Below are positions 1-10,302 of a stretch of 64,000 bases of DNA, in pieces (position 1 is the first letter of the stretch; the number at the start of each line of letters is the position of its first letter). The notes below the pieces were generated by a model. That model was not told the origin of the DNA. It searched no databases and saw only the letters and a list, made by a program, of their open reading frames with translations. The position numbers and the translations under genes were made by a program. Source of the stretch: Golubevia sp. BC0850 (taxonomy: Eukaryota; Basidiomycota; Exobasidiomycetes; Golubeviales; Golubeviaceae); NCBI GenBank assembly GCA_012976225.1, contig JAAVVG010000005.1:744001-808000 (forward strand). Reading direction: 5' to 3'.

Positions 1-357
1 TCCCGAACTTCTTGATCTTGGAAAGAAAGACAGTTCCGAAGATCCGACCAATGCAGAGATCCCTGATCTTCCTGGAGACCAGAGAGATACGTAGGATGGC
101 TTGCCGATTCGACGTTGCCTGCAAGTCGGGAGAATGGGTGAGGAATGTGTTTGGTTGACTCGGTATATTCTCTTGAGGATATCCAGAAGTTCCCTTCTAG
201 TGTAGATCCTATCCAGTACGTCCTTTCTGGAAAGAGGAAGATGAGAGAGAGGGGGGAGAGGAATGAGCAGTTCGTTTGCCTCGTTCTTTTCCTTGGTGAG
301 ACTCTCTGCAAAGACTCACTGAAGAATCTCCTCCGAGATGTGTGATTCTTTGACCAT
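1..357 (-). CDS. F-box-like protein, N-terminal part, runs off left edge
   Basis: Three exons can be read on the minus strand: 357-320, 226-160 and 118 to the edge. They join in phase across GTGAGT and GTCAAC donors and TTTCCAG and TTGCAG acceptors. The product starts MVKESHISEEILQ, continues with a helix (RELLDILKRIYR) and then SLVSRKIRDLCIGRIFGTV. This resembles the fungal F-box layout, in which a short helical adaptor-binding motif is followed by an S-L-V-(S/C)-(R/K)-x-(W/I)-R-x-L segment. F-box proteins bind Skp1 in SCF ubiquitin ligases, and substrate choice lies in the C-terminal part, which is outside the window. The second donor (GTCAAC) is weak. An in-frame ATG at about 561 could add a low-quality N-terminal extension. 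The family assignment rests on one short motif. The gene is divergent from the homeodomain gene at 830. Confidence 0.4.
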
Positions 358-829
358 CGTTCTGTCTGTTGAGGGTGTTAGTTTTGGAGCGTGTTGGTAG
401 AAGAAAAAGAGAAGAGGAGAAGAATCGAGAATTCTCCTCAACGAACCTCCCTCGACGCCAACCCACGTGGACACCCACTCATTGGAAGGGGTTCTGAGCC
501 AATTTGAACGGTAAGCCATTCTATGCCACTGGTGGTCAGACTGATCAACTAGACCCAACAAGTCCTAGTGCTCAGAAGAATAATTGAGACCCATGGTGTT
601 GGAGTTTACAAGCTGGACCTCATACATCTCCCGCTCAGGTCACTTCGTATCTTCGCAACTTTTTGAATGTGGATGCTTTCTGCTTGAAAATCTGATTGAA
701 AGCCAAACAGGAGCCTCTTTGCATTCAGAGTCCTTTTTCTGGTGACGACTCCTAGTTCAGTTCGCGAGTTTCAAGATTCTTCGTGTTTTCTCACTACCAT
801 ACTACACTCCTCACTTTCTCTCATTCAAG
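358..829. promoter_or_regulatory. Divergent intergenic region, F-box-like / homeodomain genes
   Basis: This is about 470 nt between two divergent starts. Open frames exist on the minus strand (209-561) but their composition looks non-coding apart from the F-box exon. No recognised element was found. It presumably holds both promoters. Confidence 0.3.
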
Positions 830-2113
830 ATGCAAGATCTGATCAGGATTCCAAAGAAGAACGAGCAATATCAAAGATTTTCTGATCTTCAACACCTTCA
901 ACTTGATGCATATTTTGACATCGTGAGAAAGAATCGCAGGCGCCCTGAATCGGCAAAACTCCCCCTTACTAACAAAATATGACTTCTGTATTCCTCCTTT
1001 CATCTGTCTCCAAAACAAACAGCATCAGTATCCTACCCCTTCCGAACGTTCAGAGCTAGGCTCAGTCCTGAAGCTTGGAGTTGGCTCTGTTAACAGTTGG
1101 TTCGAGAGGACTAGGAAGAAGCACAATCTTCCAGGTCTTCATGAATTTAAGAAGAGTATCTCAAAGAGAGAGAAGGAGGAGAAGAAAGAAATGAAAGATT
1201 TGATGGACGAGTTGGACGAGTTGGAGGGTGAGTTAATGGATTGGCGGTAGTGTGGTTTGAAGACGAGGTCACAGGATTGCTGAACATCTATTCGAGCTGG
1301 ATTTTTAACTTGAAGATCACTTTCAAAACCTTGAGAAAGAAGCTCTAGAGAAGAGCTGTTCTGAAGAAACTCAAGTGAGCCCCTTCCACCGCTGTGTCTC
1401 TTGTCACAAGTCAGAACCACCCTCACACTTTCTTCGTTTTCTTCGACAAATAGGAATTAGAAGAAAGGTTCAATGTCAATCGAAGTAAGTCTAATCTTTG
1501 TGAGGAAAGAAGTGACGCATACACTCGACTTTTTTACCTGACCAACGATGTAATTCCAGTCGACGATCTCTTCGTTGGTTTCCTTGATCCCTCCCAGGAA
1601 TTCACTTACGCCAACTCACTACTGCAAGTACCGCTAGGGGATTTGGTCGAGGAAATTAAATTGGAGAATATGATGGATGAATTGGAAGAGATCTTAGAGG
1701 TAAAACCTTCCATGTCGATGGTTACGATCGAACTATCTTCTCTCGAGTCTCATGAACTCGAGCAACAACTTCAAATGCTCATTCCTCCATCTCTTTCAGA
1801 AGCTCCTCCTCAAATCTATGGGAGTTCTTCCAGCTCAACTCCGAAGATTCCTGAATCAGTTTCAATTCAAGCCATCTCTACTCTTCCACTCGGAGGTGAA
1901 ATGAATCTCTCGAGAGCTTCATCTCTTCAACCAAAGACGTTTAGAAGACTCAGAACTCAAACCAAGCCTCACAGGCTCAGTTCTTTAAGGGAAAATTCTG
2001 AGAAGATTTTCCGAAGCTCAACGCATCACTCGTTGTTAGGGAAAAGATGTTTCTCAGACTTCAAAAGTTCTTCCATCAGTATGAAGAGATCAACGACATC
2101 CAATGACGTTTAG
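830..2113 (+). CDS. Homeodomain protein with atypical recognition helix
   Basis: Five exons, 830-922, 1023-1227, 1316-1374, 1454-1484 and 1560-2113, join in phase to about 313 residues. Residues about 15-70 form a homeodomain: helix 1 FSDLQHLQLDAYFDI, the conserved turn HQYPTPSERSEL, and recognition helix VNSWFERTRKKHNL. Trp48, Phe49 and Arg53 are recognisable, but position 51, almost always Asn, is Arg. An acidic, probably coiled region follows (KEEKKEMKDLMDELDELE). The C-terminal half is Ser-rich with basic patches. The intron at 923-1022 carries a CTTACTAAC branch site. Exon 3 is the least certain, because its acceptor TTGAAG is poor, but it is the only choice found that keeps the frame. 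The role is probably nuclear DNA binding. No second homeodomain gene lies beside it, so a mating-type pair is not supported. Confidence 0.65.
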
Positions 2114-2585
2114 TCCTTGAAAGAGCAGCTTTGAAGAGCCTAGTATGAATGACATGTTCTGGTAAAAATGGATAGGACGGAACGGCAGCAGTTACGGTCG
2201 GAAGGAAGAGTAATTGGACTTGAGGCCTGAGGCTTAAAGCCCGAGGCTCGAGTTGAGAGAAATGCTGGTTCCACGGTTCCAGCCTGTAATGAAATCCAAT
2301 GTAAAATGATTCATGTTTCTCATTTTTTCAGGGTCGTCTGCTGTTAGGTGAGGAGAGGAAAGAGGAGAAAAAGAACAAGTGCTCTCATTAGCTCCTGTCT
2401 CTCAACTCTCTCTTCTTCCTTTCTTCAATCTCTTCTGTGCTCACCGCTTCTTTGAGCTAGTGGTTCAAGACCACAAATAGGCAGTTATCTGGTCTTCAGA
2501 TCAAGAAATCAGCTCTGTACTCACAGTGAAAGACAGAAGAGCCAAAGCTGAAAGCTATATTTGGTACAAGAAGAATTGAGACGTC
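2114..2585. other. Intergenic region without recognised gene
   Basis: This holds the 3' end of the homeodomain gene and the leader of the next gene. At about 2219-2256 there is a cluster of imperfect GAGGC/GAGGCT repeats. A missing 5' exon of the membrane-protein gene could lie here, but I could not find one. Confidence 0.4.
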
Positions 2586-4112
2586 ATGGTGACCTCTCCT
2601 TCAATACTTCCGGTAATGGAGAAGAGACAGATTACAGGGACTACCACTATTGTTTCACAAGTGAGTTCAGTTGAGATGAGAGCCTGTTGGAAGAGGAAGG
2701 GGTTGAAAGGTGAGAGTGCATTAGAGCGAAGGACCAGGATCAAGTCATCCTCTGTGACTTCTATAGCCCAACTGTACCCCACTTGGCTCCACAAGATGAT
2801 TTTCTGCTATCAGGAGTCCAATTCGAAGCGTCAAGCTTTGCAGAAACGCCTATGGAGCTGTGGCTGGACCAGCTCCCCGCACGCACCCCTTTTTTCAAGA
2901 TCATCTTCAATCTACCCCTCGCTGACTCGCCTTTCACCAAACTCTCTTGCCACTCAGACTACAATCACCAGTGGAGGCTCTACTCTTTACTCGACTCGTA
3001 CTCTCGATCCGACCTCAACTCCTACCAACAAGCCGGGTCCAAACGCTACCCAATCAGAGAGTTCAAAGCCTTCGATCATAGCGATTGCAGCTGGAACAGC
3101 CTCTGGGGTCGTAGTTCTCCTCCTTCTACTTTCACTTGCTACATTTTTACTTCTTCGTTCAAGGAAGAGAAGAAGAGCAGAAATAGAGGAGGAAGAAGCT
3201 CTGAGACTTCAATCTTCTTCTTCTCACGCTATGCTTAGAAAGGAATTCTTAGATGAAGAGGATGAAGCTAGCGTTATGGGACTAGAATCCAATATGATCG
3301 GCAGTTACAGAAAAGGTGGAGAAGGAACATTGGGATATGGTCGAGTTGAAAGAAACATTTCTTTTGAAAATAGAAATGGAAACACAAAGGCTGAGACTAT
3401 CCCTTGGATGCTTTTTGGTGCACCCTCTCCTTATAGTCATTTAGATGTTAAGGATGGAAATGAAAAAAGCGATGAATACTTAGAGACAGCTCAATGTCTA
3501 GGAAATACTATTGCTCAAGGTGGAAGAAAACTTAAAGATGAAAGTATTTCTCCTTCAAGCGTCATTCCGATCAAACATCTGCCTTTTGAGAACGAAGTTC
3601 AATCTCAAGATCCTAGAGAGTCAGGTTTGAAGGTTCATGAACTTCCTTTCAACCAGTATCAACTTCAAAATCATTCTTCTTCTTTGGCTCTAAACGAACC
3701 TTCTACCAACTCTACTCATCAACCCAAAGGGAAATCCAATCCAGAGATCAGCATTCCCAACGAAAACAATTCTCATCATCATCTAGAAATCAGTGATGAC
3801 GACATCTCTTCTATCTCTGGCTATCATCCCTTCCTCAACAAGCCCAAGCTTCATTTAATGAACCCTGAACTTCTGTCCCTTACAACCGTTAATCCATCTC
3901 CAAGTACTCCAACTCAAAATCAGCCTCCTAAAATTCCACCTAGAGACCCAGAAAGAGAACTCAATCCTTTTAAAAGAGGAAGAGAGCCTTATTCTTCAGC
4001 TGAAATGCATCTTGGAAGTCAACAAAAAGGATCGAGTCAAACTCTAGAGAATCTACAGCAAAGTGGACCTTATTCTTCCGCCGATTATCGTTTTCTGTCA
4101 AAAGAAAGTTGA
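2586..4112 (+). CDS. Single-pass membrane protein, Ser/Thr-rich stalk, long cytoplasmic tail
   Basis: One frame stays open from 2586 to 4112 (508 codons). The clear part begins at about residue 125: a Ser/Thr/Pro-rich stalk (TLDPTSTPTNKPGPNATQ), one membrane helix (GVVVLLLLLSLATFLLL) and a strong stop-transfer cluster (RSRKRRR). A polar tail of about 310 residues follows, with Pro-rich stretches near the end (NQPPKIPPRDPERE). This is the usual layout of basidiomycete type I wall-sensor-like or putative surface proteins. The first 120 residues are doubtful. They have no signal peptide and look like shuffled sequence, and a second frame is open at 2783-3238, so an intron and an unrecognised upstream exon are likely. 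The protein family is not recognised beyond its topology. Confidence 0.55.
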   Translation: MVTSPSILPVMEKRQITGTTTIVSQVSSVEMRACWKRKGLKGESALERRTRIKSSSVTSIAQLYPTWLHKMIFCYQESNSKRQALQKRLWSCGWTSSPHAPLFSRSSSIYPSLTRLSPNSLATQTTITSGGSTLYSTRTLDPTSTPTNKPGPNATQSESSKPSIIAIAAGTASGVVVLLLLLSLATFLLLRSRKRRRAEIEEEEALRLQSSSSHAMLRKEFLDEEDEASVMGLESNMIGSYRKGGEGTLGYGRVERNISFENRNGNTKAETIPWMLFGAPSPYSHLDVKDGNEKSDEYLETAQCLGNTIAQGGRKLKDESISPSSVIPIKHLPFENEVQSQDPRESGLKVHELPFNQYQLQNHSSSLALNEPSTNSTHQPKGKSNPEISIPNENNSHHHLEISDDDISSISGYHPFLNKPKLHLMNPELLSLTTVNPSPSTPTQNQPPKIPPRDPERELNPFKRGREPYSSAEMHLGSQQKGSSQTLENLQQSGPYSSADYRFLSKES

Positions 4113-4882
4113 ATCAACAGAGGACACAGCCTTTCAATGGATCCAGCATTCAAAGCCAGTTCTTGTAAATCTTTTGTTCTCTCTCGGTCGGCTTCAAGCA
4201 TCACTTCAACTGTACCATTCATCTCTACTCAGGACAGTTCTCATCTTTTCTTACGACCCATTTCCCAGTATCAAACAGATTCCGAGCTTCTCTCATTCTC
4301 TTTTTCTCAAAGTCTTCGCTTTCTTTCTTCGTTGTCTCTCTCTTTTGAGTGCCTCCATTCAGAACAAAGCAAAGCCCAGCAAAAGAGAATCAACTCTGTA
4401 AAAAGCGAGTGATGCATTCTTCAATCTCATCAAGGACATTTTCAAAATATGTGCAAGCTCCTCTCTCCTACTTTTCTCTGAATCCTTCTTGTCGATCGTT
4501 TCTTCCTTTTTGTTCATAATCTCAATCTTTCTGGCTTCCTTCTCAACAAATTCCAATCAAACCTCTTCTTTTTACTAAAACTGAAGAGGTGTGAGATTCC
4601 CTTCGAGCCTGGAAGTGAACAACACGTCGACTGAAATCGTTTCAGACGCATCAATTCAAAGAAGGTTCGAGATTCGATTCTCTCATACTCATTTCAGATC
4701 TGTAACATTCAAGTGACTAACCAAAAATTTCATTCAAGAGCTCAACTTCAGTGAGAGCATTTGCTGAAAGGATTGGAGAAAGAATGGGGGTGGAGATGCT
4801 TTGGGTCGAAGGGTGTTTGTTTGTATTCATTCTCTCATCACACGAGATACAATTGAGAGAAGTGATTGTTACAAATTGGAGT
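4113..4882. other. Convergent intergenic region
   Basis: This lies between the 3' ends of the membrane-protein gene and the S49 peptidase gene. It contains short overlapping open frames (4063-4412) rich in Ser and Phe, the usual result of pyrimidine-rich 3' DNA. Nothing supportable was seen. Confidence 0.4.
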
Positions 4883-7800
4883 CTACCTGATGTTGTCTTG
4901 ATACTCTGCTCTCGCTCTACCATCGAAGCCCAGCTCCTTCCCAATTTGAGATGTTCGCAAGCTTTCTGGATTCTTGAGCGAATTGAACATCATCCTTGCA
5001 GCTGAAGCAGCAACAGCATTAGCGACCCTGTTTGAGACTTCGTCTATCGAGATCGAGATAGTGTTAGAGATCATGGAGAGAGCGATGGAGAATGGATTTG
5101 AATTCATCTGTGGCATCTCATCCCTTCGATTGAGTTGCTTGACTCGCTTGAGGAAGGTCTTCTCCTCCGGGAAGCGCTTCAATCTGAGATCACTTGCTAG
5201 GGCGATTCCTGTGGAGAGAAAGTTAAATAAAAAAAAATCAGCAAAAAGTAAGGGTTTCATCCTTAACTCCGAACAAATACTCGCCGTTCTCGTTGATCTC
5301 TCTTTGAGCTTTGGGTCTGACAGACTGCATGGCTTGCTCCAGCGTCATTCCTTGCCCAATCAAAGCAGCTATCTCCTTGTTCAAAGCAAGGTTCATTGCG
5401 ATCATCGTTGCATCCATAATCCCTCCAATCCTCCCAACCAACCCACGACCGTAGGGTCCAAGCTTGACTTCTTCGACGACTGCCGAGGATCCAGCTCCAG
5501 GAGGAGATGCGTCCGATTTGCTTGCCTCCGCTGCTTCATGGGCCCGAGCAGCTAGATTCTCCTCGGATTCTGGAAGAGATGACGAGGATGAAGCTTGGAC
5601 ATCCTTACCAGAAGCTGCTTCCGCCAACGAAGAGGCCGCTTCAGCGACTTCTCCTAGGATTCCTTCTCCAGCTTCGACGAGACTTGAAGTAGCTGGAACA
5701 GAAGCAGATGAGAGCGTTGACTTCTCTGCTTCGATCATCATTGTAGACATTTGTTCATTTCCAGCCACCTCCCTTGTCTTCCAGTCCGAGGTCAGACTTC
5801 CAATCTTGACTTTCTTAGGAGTAGGTTTCTCTGAAGTTTCGTCGTCCGTGGAAGGATTGACGACTTCGACTTCTTGGTCTTTGTTTGTCAAAACGTAAGC
5901 TTTGAGACCTGTCATCACTCGTCCTCCAGCCAATTCCTCGATAACATCTGGAGAGATTCCTCGTCCTTCGCAGACCTAGAGGGAAAGGATAGCAGAGCAA
6001 AAGTAGTGTCAGACTGAGGGAGATCAGTCAGTCTCGAATAGCTACACGCAACTCACCTTCTTCAGGAACTCGCTGTACATCTCATCTATATGTTCTCTCT
6101 GTCTGGCAACCTGCAGGTCGTCGAAATCGTGAAGAGATGAAGAGGCCTTGCTTCCAGTGAAGAAAGATTGAACTCCAACGTAGAAACGATCGAAAAACTT
6201 CTTCGTAAATGTAGGTCGTAGAGAAGCCACTCCGATTGAACCAGTGATGGTATTCTCTGAAGCAACGATATCGTCGCAGGCTGCAGCCGCATAGTAACCG
6301 CCTGATGCGACTATGTTTCCGAAGGAAGCAATGACAGGCTTGTGAGTTTCTTCTCGTACTCGCCTGATGGCATCCCAAATGGATTCAGATGCGACCACAT
6401 CTCCTCCTCCAGAGTCGATTCGAAGAACGATTGCTTGAATGTCTTCATCCTCGGACGCTTCCTTGAGCCCTTTGACAACGCTGCTAGCAGAAAATTCTCC
6501 AGGTCCAGAACCGATCGATCCTAGGAGATAGACTACTCCGATCTCGAGGATCTCATCGTCTTTGAGATTTCGATCGAGAGAGGAGGAGTTGATTCGGAAG
6601 TAGTGATCGAAGGCCTGTTCGGAGAAGAATGAATGATCAGAAACAGAAGACCCAAGGACCGGATACACAATGTCTGAATCACGAGCACGCTTACCTTAAA
6701 GTCTCTTGCAGACTCCTTCTTCTCCGAGCTCTCTGGTGTCTCCTCCTTCAATTCTTCCGGTTTCTTCTCTTCTCCCACTTTCGATTCCGCTTCTTTCTTT
6801 TCATTCGCATTCCCTTTCTCATCGCTACCTTCCTTCAACTCCTTTTCTTTCTTGTTGTTGTCCTTCAAGCTCTTGAAGATCTCTCTCTTGAAAGCTACTC
6901 CAGTAATCAATCCCTCCTTGACAGCCTCCGAAGCTGGAATGGGACCTCGAGTTGACAATTCTGCTACCTTGTCAGCGGCTGCTTCGGGTTCGAGATTTGG
7001 ATACCTGCTAACTCCAATTGCATGGCAGAGCCCTCTATTGAGTTCACCCAGGAGCTCCGCCTCGTTCTTCAACTGAGCTGGAGGTAGACTTTCAGACTGA
7101 GTGAAAGTTGAGATCATAGACTTGAACTCTCTTCTAGCTTCTGCATAGACGTTGATGCCCACTATTTCATTCAAGTTAAGAGAAGATCGGCGTTGTCAGC
7201 AATGGTTCAGTGATAGACACTTTGAGAAGGAAATTACTCACGCCACTTAGCCAATCCACCAAAGAAAGGAATCGAAGCACTCAATCCAGTCAATGGAATT
7301 GATCCACTTCGTTGAACATAGAGCTCTTCGAAAGCCGAAGCTAACATGAATTGAGATTGAGAATGGAAGGAATCAGCCCAAGCTATGGAGGGTCTTGCGT
7401 CTTGACCTAATTGTGCTCTCTTTGCTACGTTGAATTCCATGATGGCTTGCACGAGCTCTTCGCATTGAGCCAGTCCCAGTGGATTGCTAGGTACGTTGGA
7501 AGGTGAATGTAGATCACCAAACAGACCGAAGATACCTTTCACTCTTTCATCTTCAGCTGCGTATTTGAGAGTTCTGAGCACTTCGAAAAGCTCCATGACT
7601 CTGGCTGGATCTTCTCCTGAGGTGGTGGGAGATAGGAACTGTTGGATTGAAGGCGCGGTACGGCATTCTACGATCGATCTGGAAGAGAGCGAAAGAAGTC
7701 AAAGGTGAGAAGAGAAAGAGCGCTGTTGAGGTTAGAAGAAATGAAAGACACAGTCACTGCGAGCCTTACCCATCGTGGATTCGCCAGACTAAGTAAGTAT

Positions 7801-8470
7801 CATCTGAGATGAGATCTCGAAGCCTAAAATTGGGGGGAACATGGGATAGGTGGGCACGTTAGAACTCGTAGCTGGTGTGATCAGAGGGTGCGTAATCGGG
7901 TTGGCCTCCGAGAGCTGAATTCTGCTTCAATCTGGACCTTCTGACAAAGAAACATAAGTATTAAAATCTCCTCGATTTGCTTGTCACTTCATCACAGCAA
8001 ACTCTGCAACCTAAGTAAAAGCCTTTGGCTCACCGTCTCAATCCTTCCTAGCCTACGTCATTCCCCTTCTCCTCTGATTTTGCCTCTGTTTCCATCTACG
8101 GACGAATCAAATTAGCTACTCACATTGCATCATACTTCAGAGTAGCATATGAAAGGAAGAAGAACCCACTGAAAGCAGTCAAAGCGATCTTCCTTTTGTT
8201 TGTCCAAAACCAAGCAGTTGCCTTTCCAGCCTTTGAGTTCCTTCCTTGCTCATATCTGGAATGAACTTTGGGAAACCTTCGGCTCAGAAAAGTTGAATCT
8301 GAAGTTTTGCAAGTTGAAGGAGTAGTTGGAGTTGCATCTTTTGAGGTTGAAGTGGTCGAGTTGAATCTGGTGGAGAGAGAGGTCACTCTGAACCTGTTTG
8401 ATCGGATTGGAATTCTTGTTGTAGCTCTAATCGAAGCTGATGAAGCTAAGATTGATTTGGAAGAAAGCAT
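4883..8470 (-). CDS. SppA-type serine peptidase (family S49), mitochondrial targeting signal
   Basis: Seven exons close in phase to about 952 residues: 8470-8124, 7823-7770, 7678-7242, 7161-6695, 6614-6057, 5975-5281 and 5183-4883. The first exon gives a basic, Ser/Thr/Arg-rich presequence and a membrane helix (KIALTAFSGFFFLSYATL). The tandem crotonase-like halves of long SppA follow. The general-base Lys is probably K293 in RREFKSMISTF and the nucleophile Ser is about S539 in IVASGGYY, followed by the family signature TITGSIGV. SppA is a Ser/Lys membrane-bound protease that degrades signal and membrane peptides. A fungal mitochondrial form is consistent with the presequence but inferred. Odd points are a Lys/Glu-rich insert (about 380-430), an Ala/Ser/Glu-rich insert near residue 700, and a last splice that works with more than one donor (GTATTT or GTTCGG). 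The first intron holds a possible alternative terminal exon. Confidence 0.82.
7859..7940 (-). other. Possible alternative terminal exon of the S49 peptidase gene
   Basis: Inside the 300-nt first intron a TTTGTCAG acceptor opens an 82-nt exon ending in TAA. Spliced from the donor at 8123 it continues the frame of exon 1 exactly: 347 + 82 = 429 nt, 142 residues. The product keeps the presequence and membrane helix and adds a short polar tail (QPDYAPSDHTSYEF). It could be a genuine short isoform, a separate small gene sharing its first exon, or chance. Confidence 0.35.
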
Positions 8471-8671
8471 CCAACTATGTAGCGATGCTACTTAAATGGG
8501 TGCGATGGTTGTCAAGAAGATTAGAAATGAAACTTCCTATTCTCTCCCTCTCGCTCTCCTTTCAAGCTGATCCCATTCAAATCGTTGATCGTAATTTCTT
8601 TGGTTCTTCTCCCAATTTCTATATTCTATCGTCATCAATCTCAGTCACCTCAAGTCAATTCTTCAGTAGCG
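8471..8671. promoter_or_regulatory. Short divergent promoter, S49 peptidase / thioesterase
   Basis: Only about 200 nt separate the two start codons, so the two genes probably share a bidirectional promoter. An in-frame ATG at 8585 could extend the thioesterase by 29 residues, with a hydrophobic start (MIVISLVLLPISIFY). Confidence 0.4.
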
Positions 8672-9793
8672 ATGCCACTTTCAATGAAGCCACCTCTAGT
8701 TTTATCTCCAAAAGAAGGTACTGTCACCTCAGTCATGTTCCTCCTTCATGGTCTGGGAGATACTGGCGCAGGATGGTATGATGTAGCTCAAATGTTAGCT
8801 TCAAGACCAACCCTCAGACAGACTAGGTTCATTCTCCCAAATGCTCCTGTGCAACCCGTAACTCTAAACATGGGAATGGCAATGCCAAGCTGGTTCGATA
8901 GTAGGTCATCAGCTTCTTGTGAATTATGGAGAGTTGGATCAGAGGGCTTGGCTGCTTGGAAGGACTCAGAGAGCGCTGGAATGGTGGTCCTGATGATGTC
9001 CTTCCTCCACCCTCTCCTTTTCTCCTCTTCTCCTCTACAGTCACCTCTTTGGATGACACCTCAGGCGATGACGAGAAGGGAATGATGACCTCTGTTTCAA
9101 GCTTGAAGGATCTGATCAAGCAGCAGACAGAGACTGGTATCGATCCTTCAAGGATAGTCGTAGGTGAGTTCCTGTTGAGTATTCCTCCCATTCGATGTTC
9201 GCCTTTCATCTGGAATCCTTGATGAAGAGTAAAGCAGTCACCTGTAAAGTATCTGCCTGCTATGCCCTTTCTTATCTTCTCGCCCTCTTCTCTCTCCTCT
9301 AAAGGCGGTTTCAGTCAAGGAGGAGCCATTGCCCTTTTAACAGGTCTCTCTCATTCCCCACCTCTAGGAGGTATCGTCTCTCTATCTTCATGGTTACCTC
9401 TAAGATCGAGATTCGCCAAAACTGCCTCTGACTCTCTCTTATCCGAGAAAGCTTCAGAGCTTCCTGCCTTTTTAGCACATGGGGACTCAGATCCAATTGT
9501 TCGGTTCGCCTGGGGAGATAGAACTCAAAAGCTTTTGAAGGAGGAAATTGGAATGAAGAAGGTTTCTTGGAATGTTTATAGAGGTTTGCAGCATGGAGCT
9601 CATCCACAGGAGGTGAGTTGGAGGCGAAGGTTTAGACTTATCAATCGTCGTGAGAACGTCCTCCCTTCTGGTTCCCAAGTTTTGCTCTCATTTCTGACAC
9701 GCGATATTCTCTTACTCCTTTCTGCTTCCTTTGAATTGGTCTTAGATCGAGGACCTCGCGAAATGGTTAGAGTCAGTCTTGCCACCTCAGTAG
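8672..9793 (+). CDS. APT1: Acyl-protein thioesterase 1 (lysophospholipase family)
   Basis: Four exons, 8672-8900, 9041-9163, 9305-9612 and 9746-9793, give 235 residues, the usual family length. The alpha/beta-hydrolase signatures are all present. They are the oxyanion region FLLHGLGDTGAGW, the WFDI element with its acidic follow-on (LDDTSGDDEKG), nucleophile Ser121 in GGFSQGG, Asp in AHGDSDPIV and His in LQHGAHP. The tail is DLAKWLESVLPPQ. The family removes palmitate from S-acylated proteins such as Ras and G-alpha, and acts in the cytosol or on membranes. The 8672 start matches normal homologues. The upstream in-frame ATG at 8585 would add a hydrophobic N-terminus that could target a membrane or organelle. 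Confidence 0.93.
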
Positions 9794-10302
9794 ATTCTTC
9801 CACTTCGTTCTTTCTCAGTCAGATGTTTTGATTCCTGAATGTTTCTCAATGAACAACCTCGTCAATTTGACTTCGACTGTCTTTTCCCAGGCGTCTTCAG
9901 AAGCTCGAAGTCTGAAAACGTTGCTCACGAAGAACTCGGACAGAAATTCGAGCGAATTGGGAGTCACCTCGCGGCTCCACACTCGAAGTGCATACCCTCT
10001 CTTGCAAGTGTACTAAACATAGTGATGTAGAGTTTTAAGTTCTTGATTGCTGGATGATTTGACCACAATCTCGATTCTTTTTGACCTTGTTCAGTGCATC
10101 ATGTTCAACTGGCAAAGATGCCGGTAAAGCCGTAAATCCCTTCGAGTCAAAGTTCAAACTCTTCTCTTCTCAAAAACCATTCGTTCTGAACGTCAGCCCA
10201 ATACTGACATCTACAGCCACTAATCTCAGCTAGATCTTCCCACTGCTGCTTCGAAGTCAAGAGTCCTCGAGAGCCCGAAAAAGCTGGAAGAACCTTCTTC
10301 CT
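9794..10302. other. Intergenic region, nothing recognised
   Basis: This holds the 3' region of the thioesterase gene and the leader of the MFS gene. Small open frames at 9828-10030 have no recognisable content. Confidence 0.4.

Noticed and set aside
830-2113. Homeodomain mating-type locus
   Set aside because: Basidiomycete HD mating loci normally carry two divergent homeodomain genes. The divergent neighbour here reads as F-box-like, and only one homeodomain is present.
4063-4412. Two overlapping small open frames after the membrane-protein gene
   Set aside because: Low-complexity Ser/Phe/Leu sequence in a pyrimidine-rich 3' region, without motifs or splice support.
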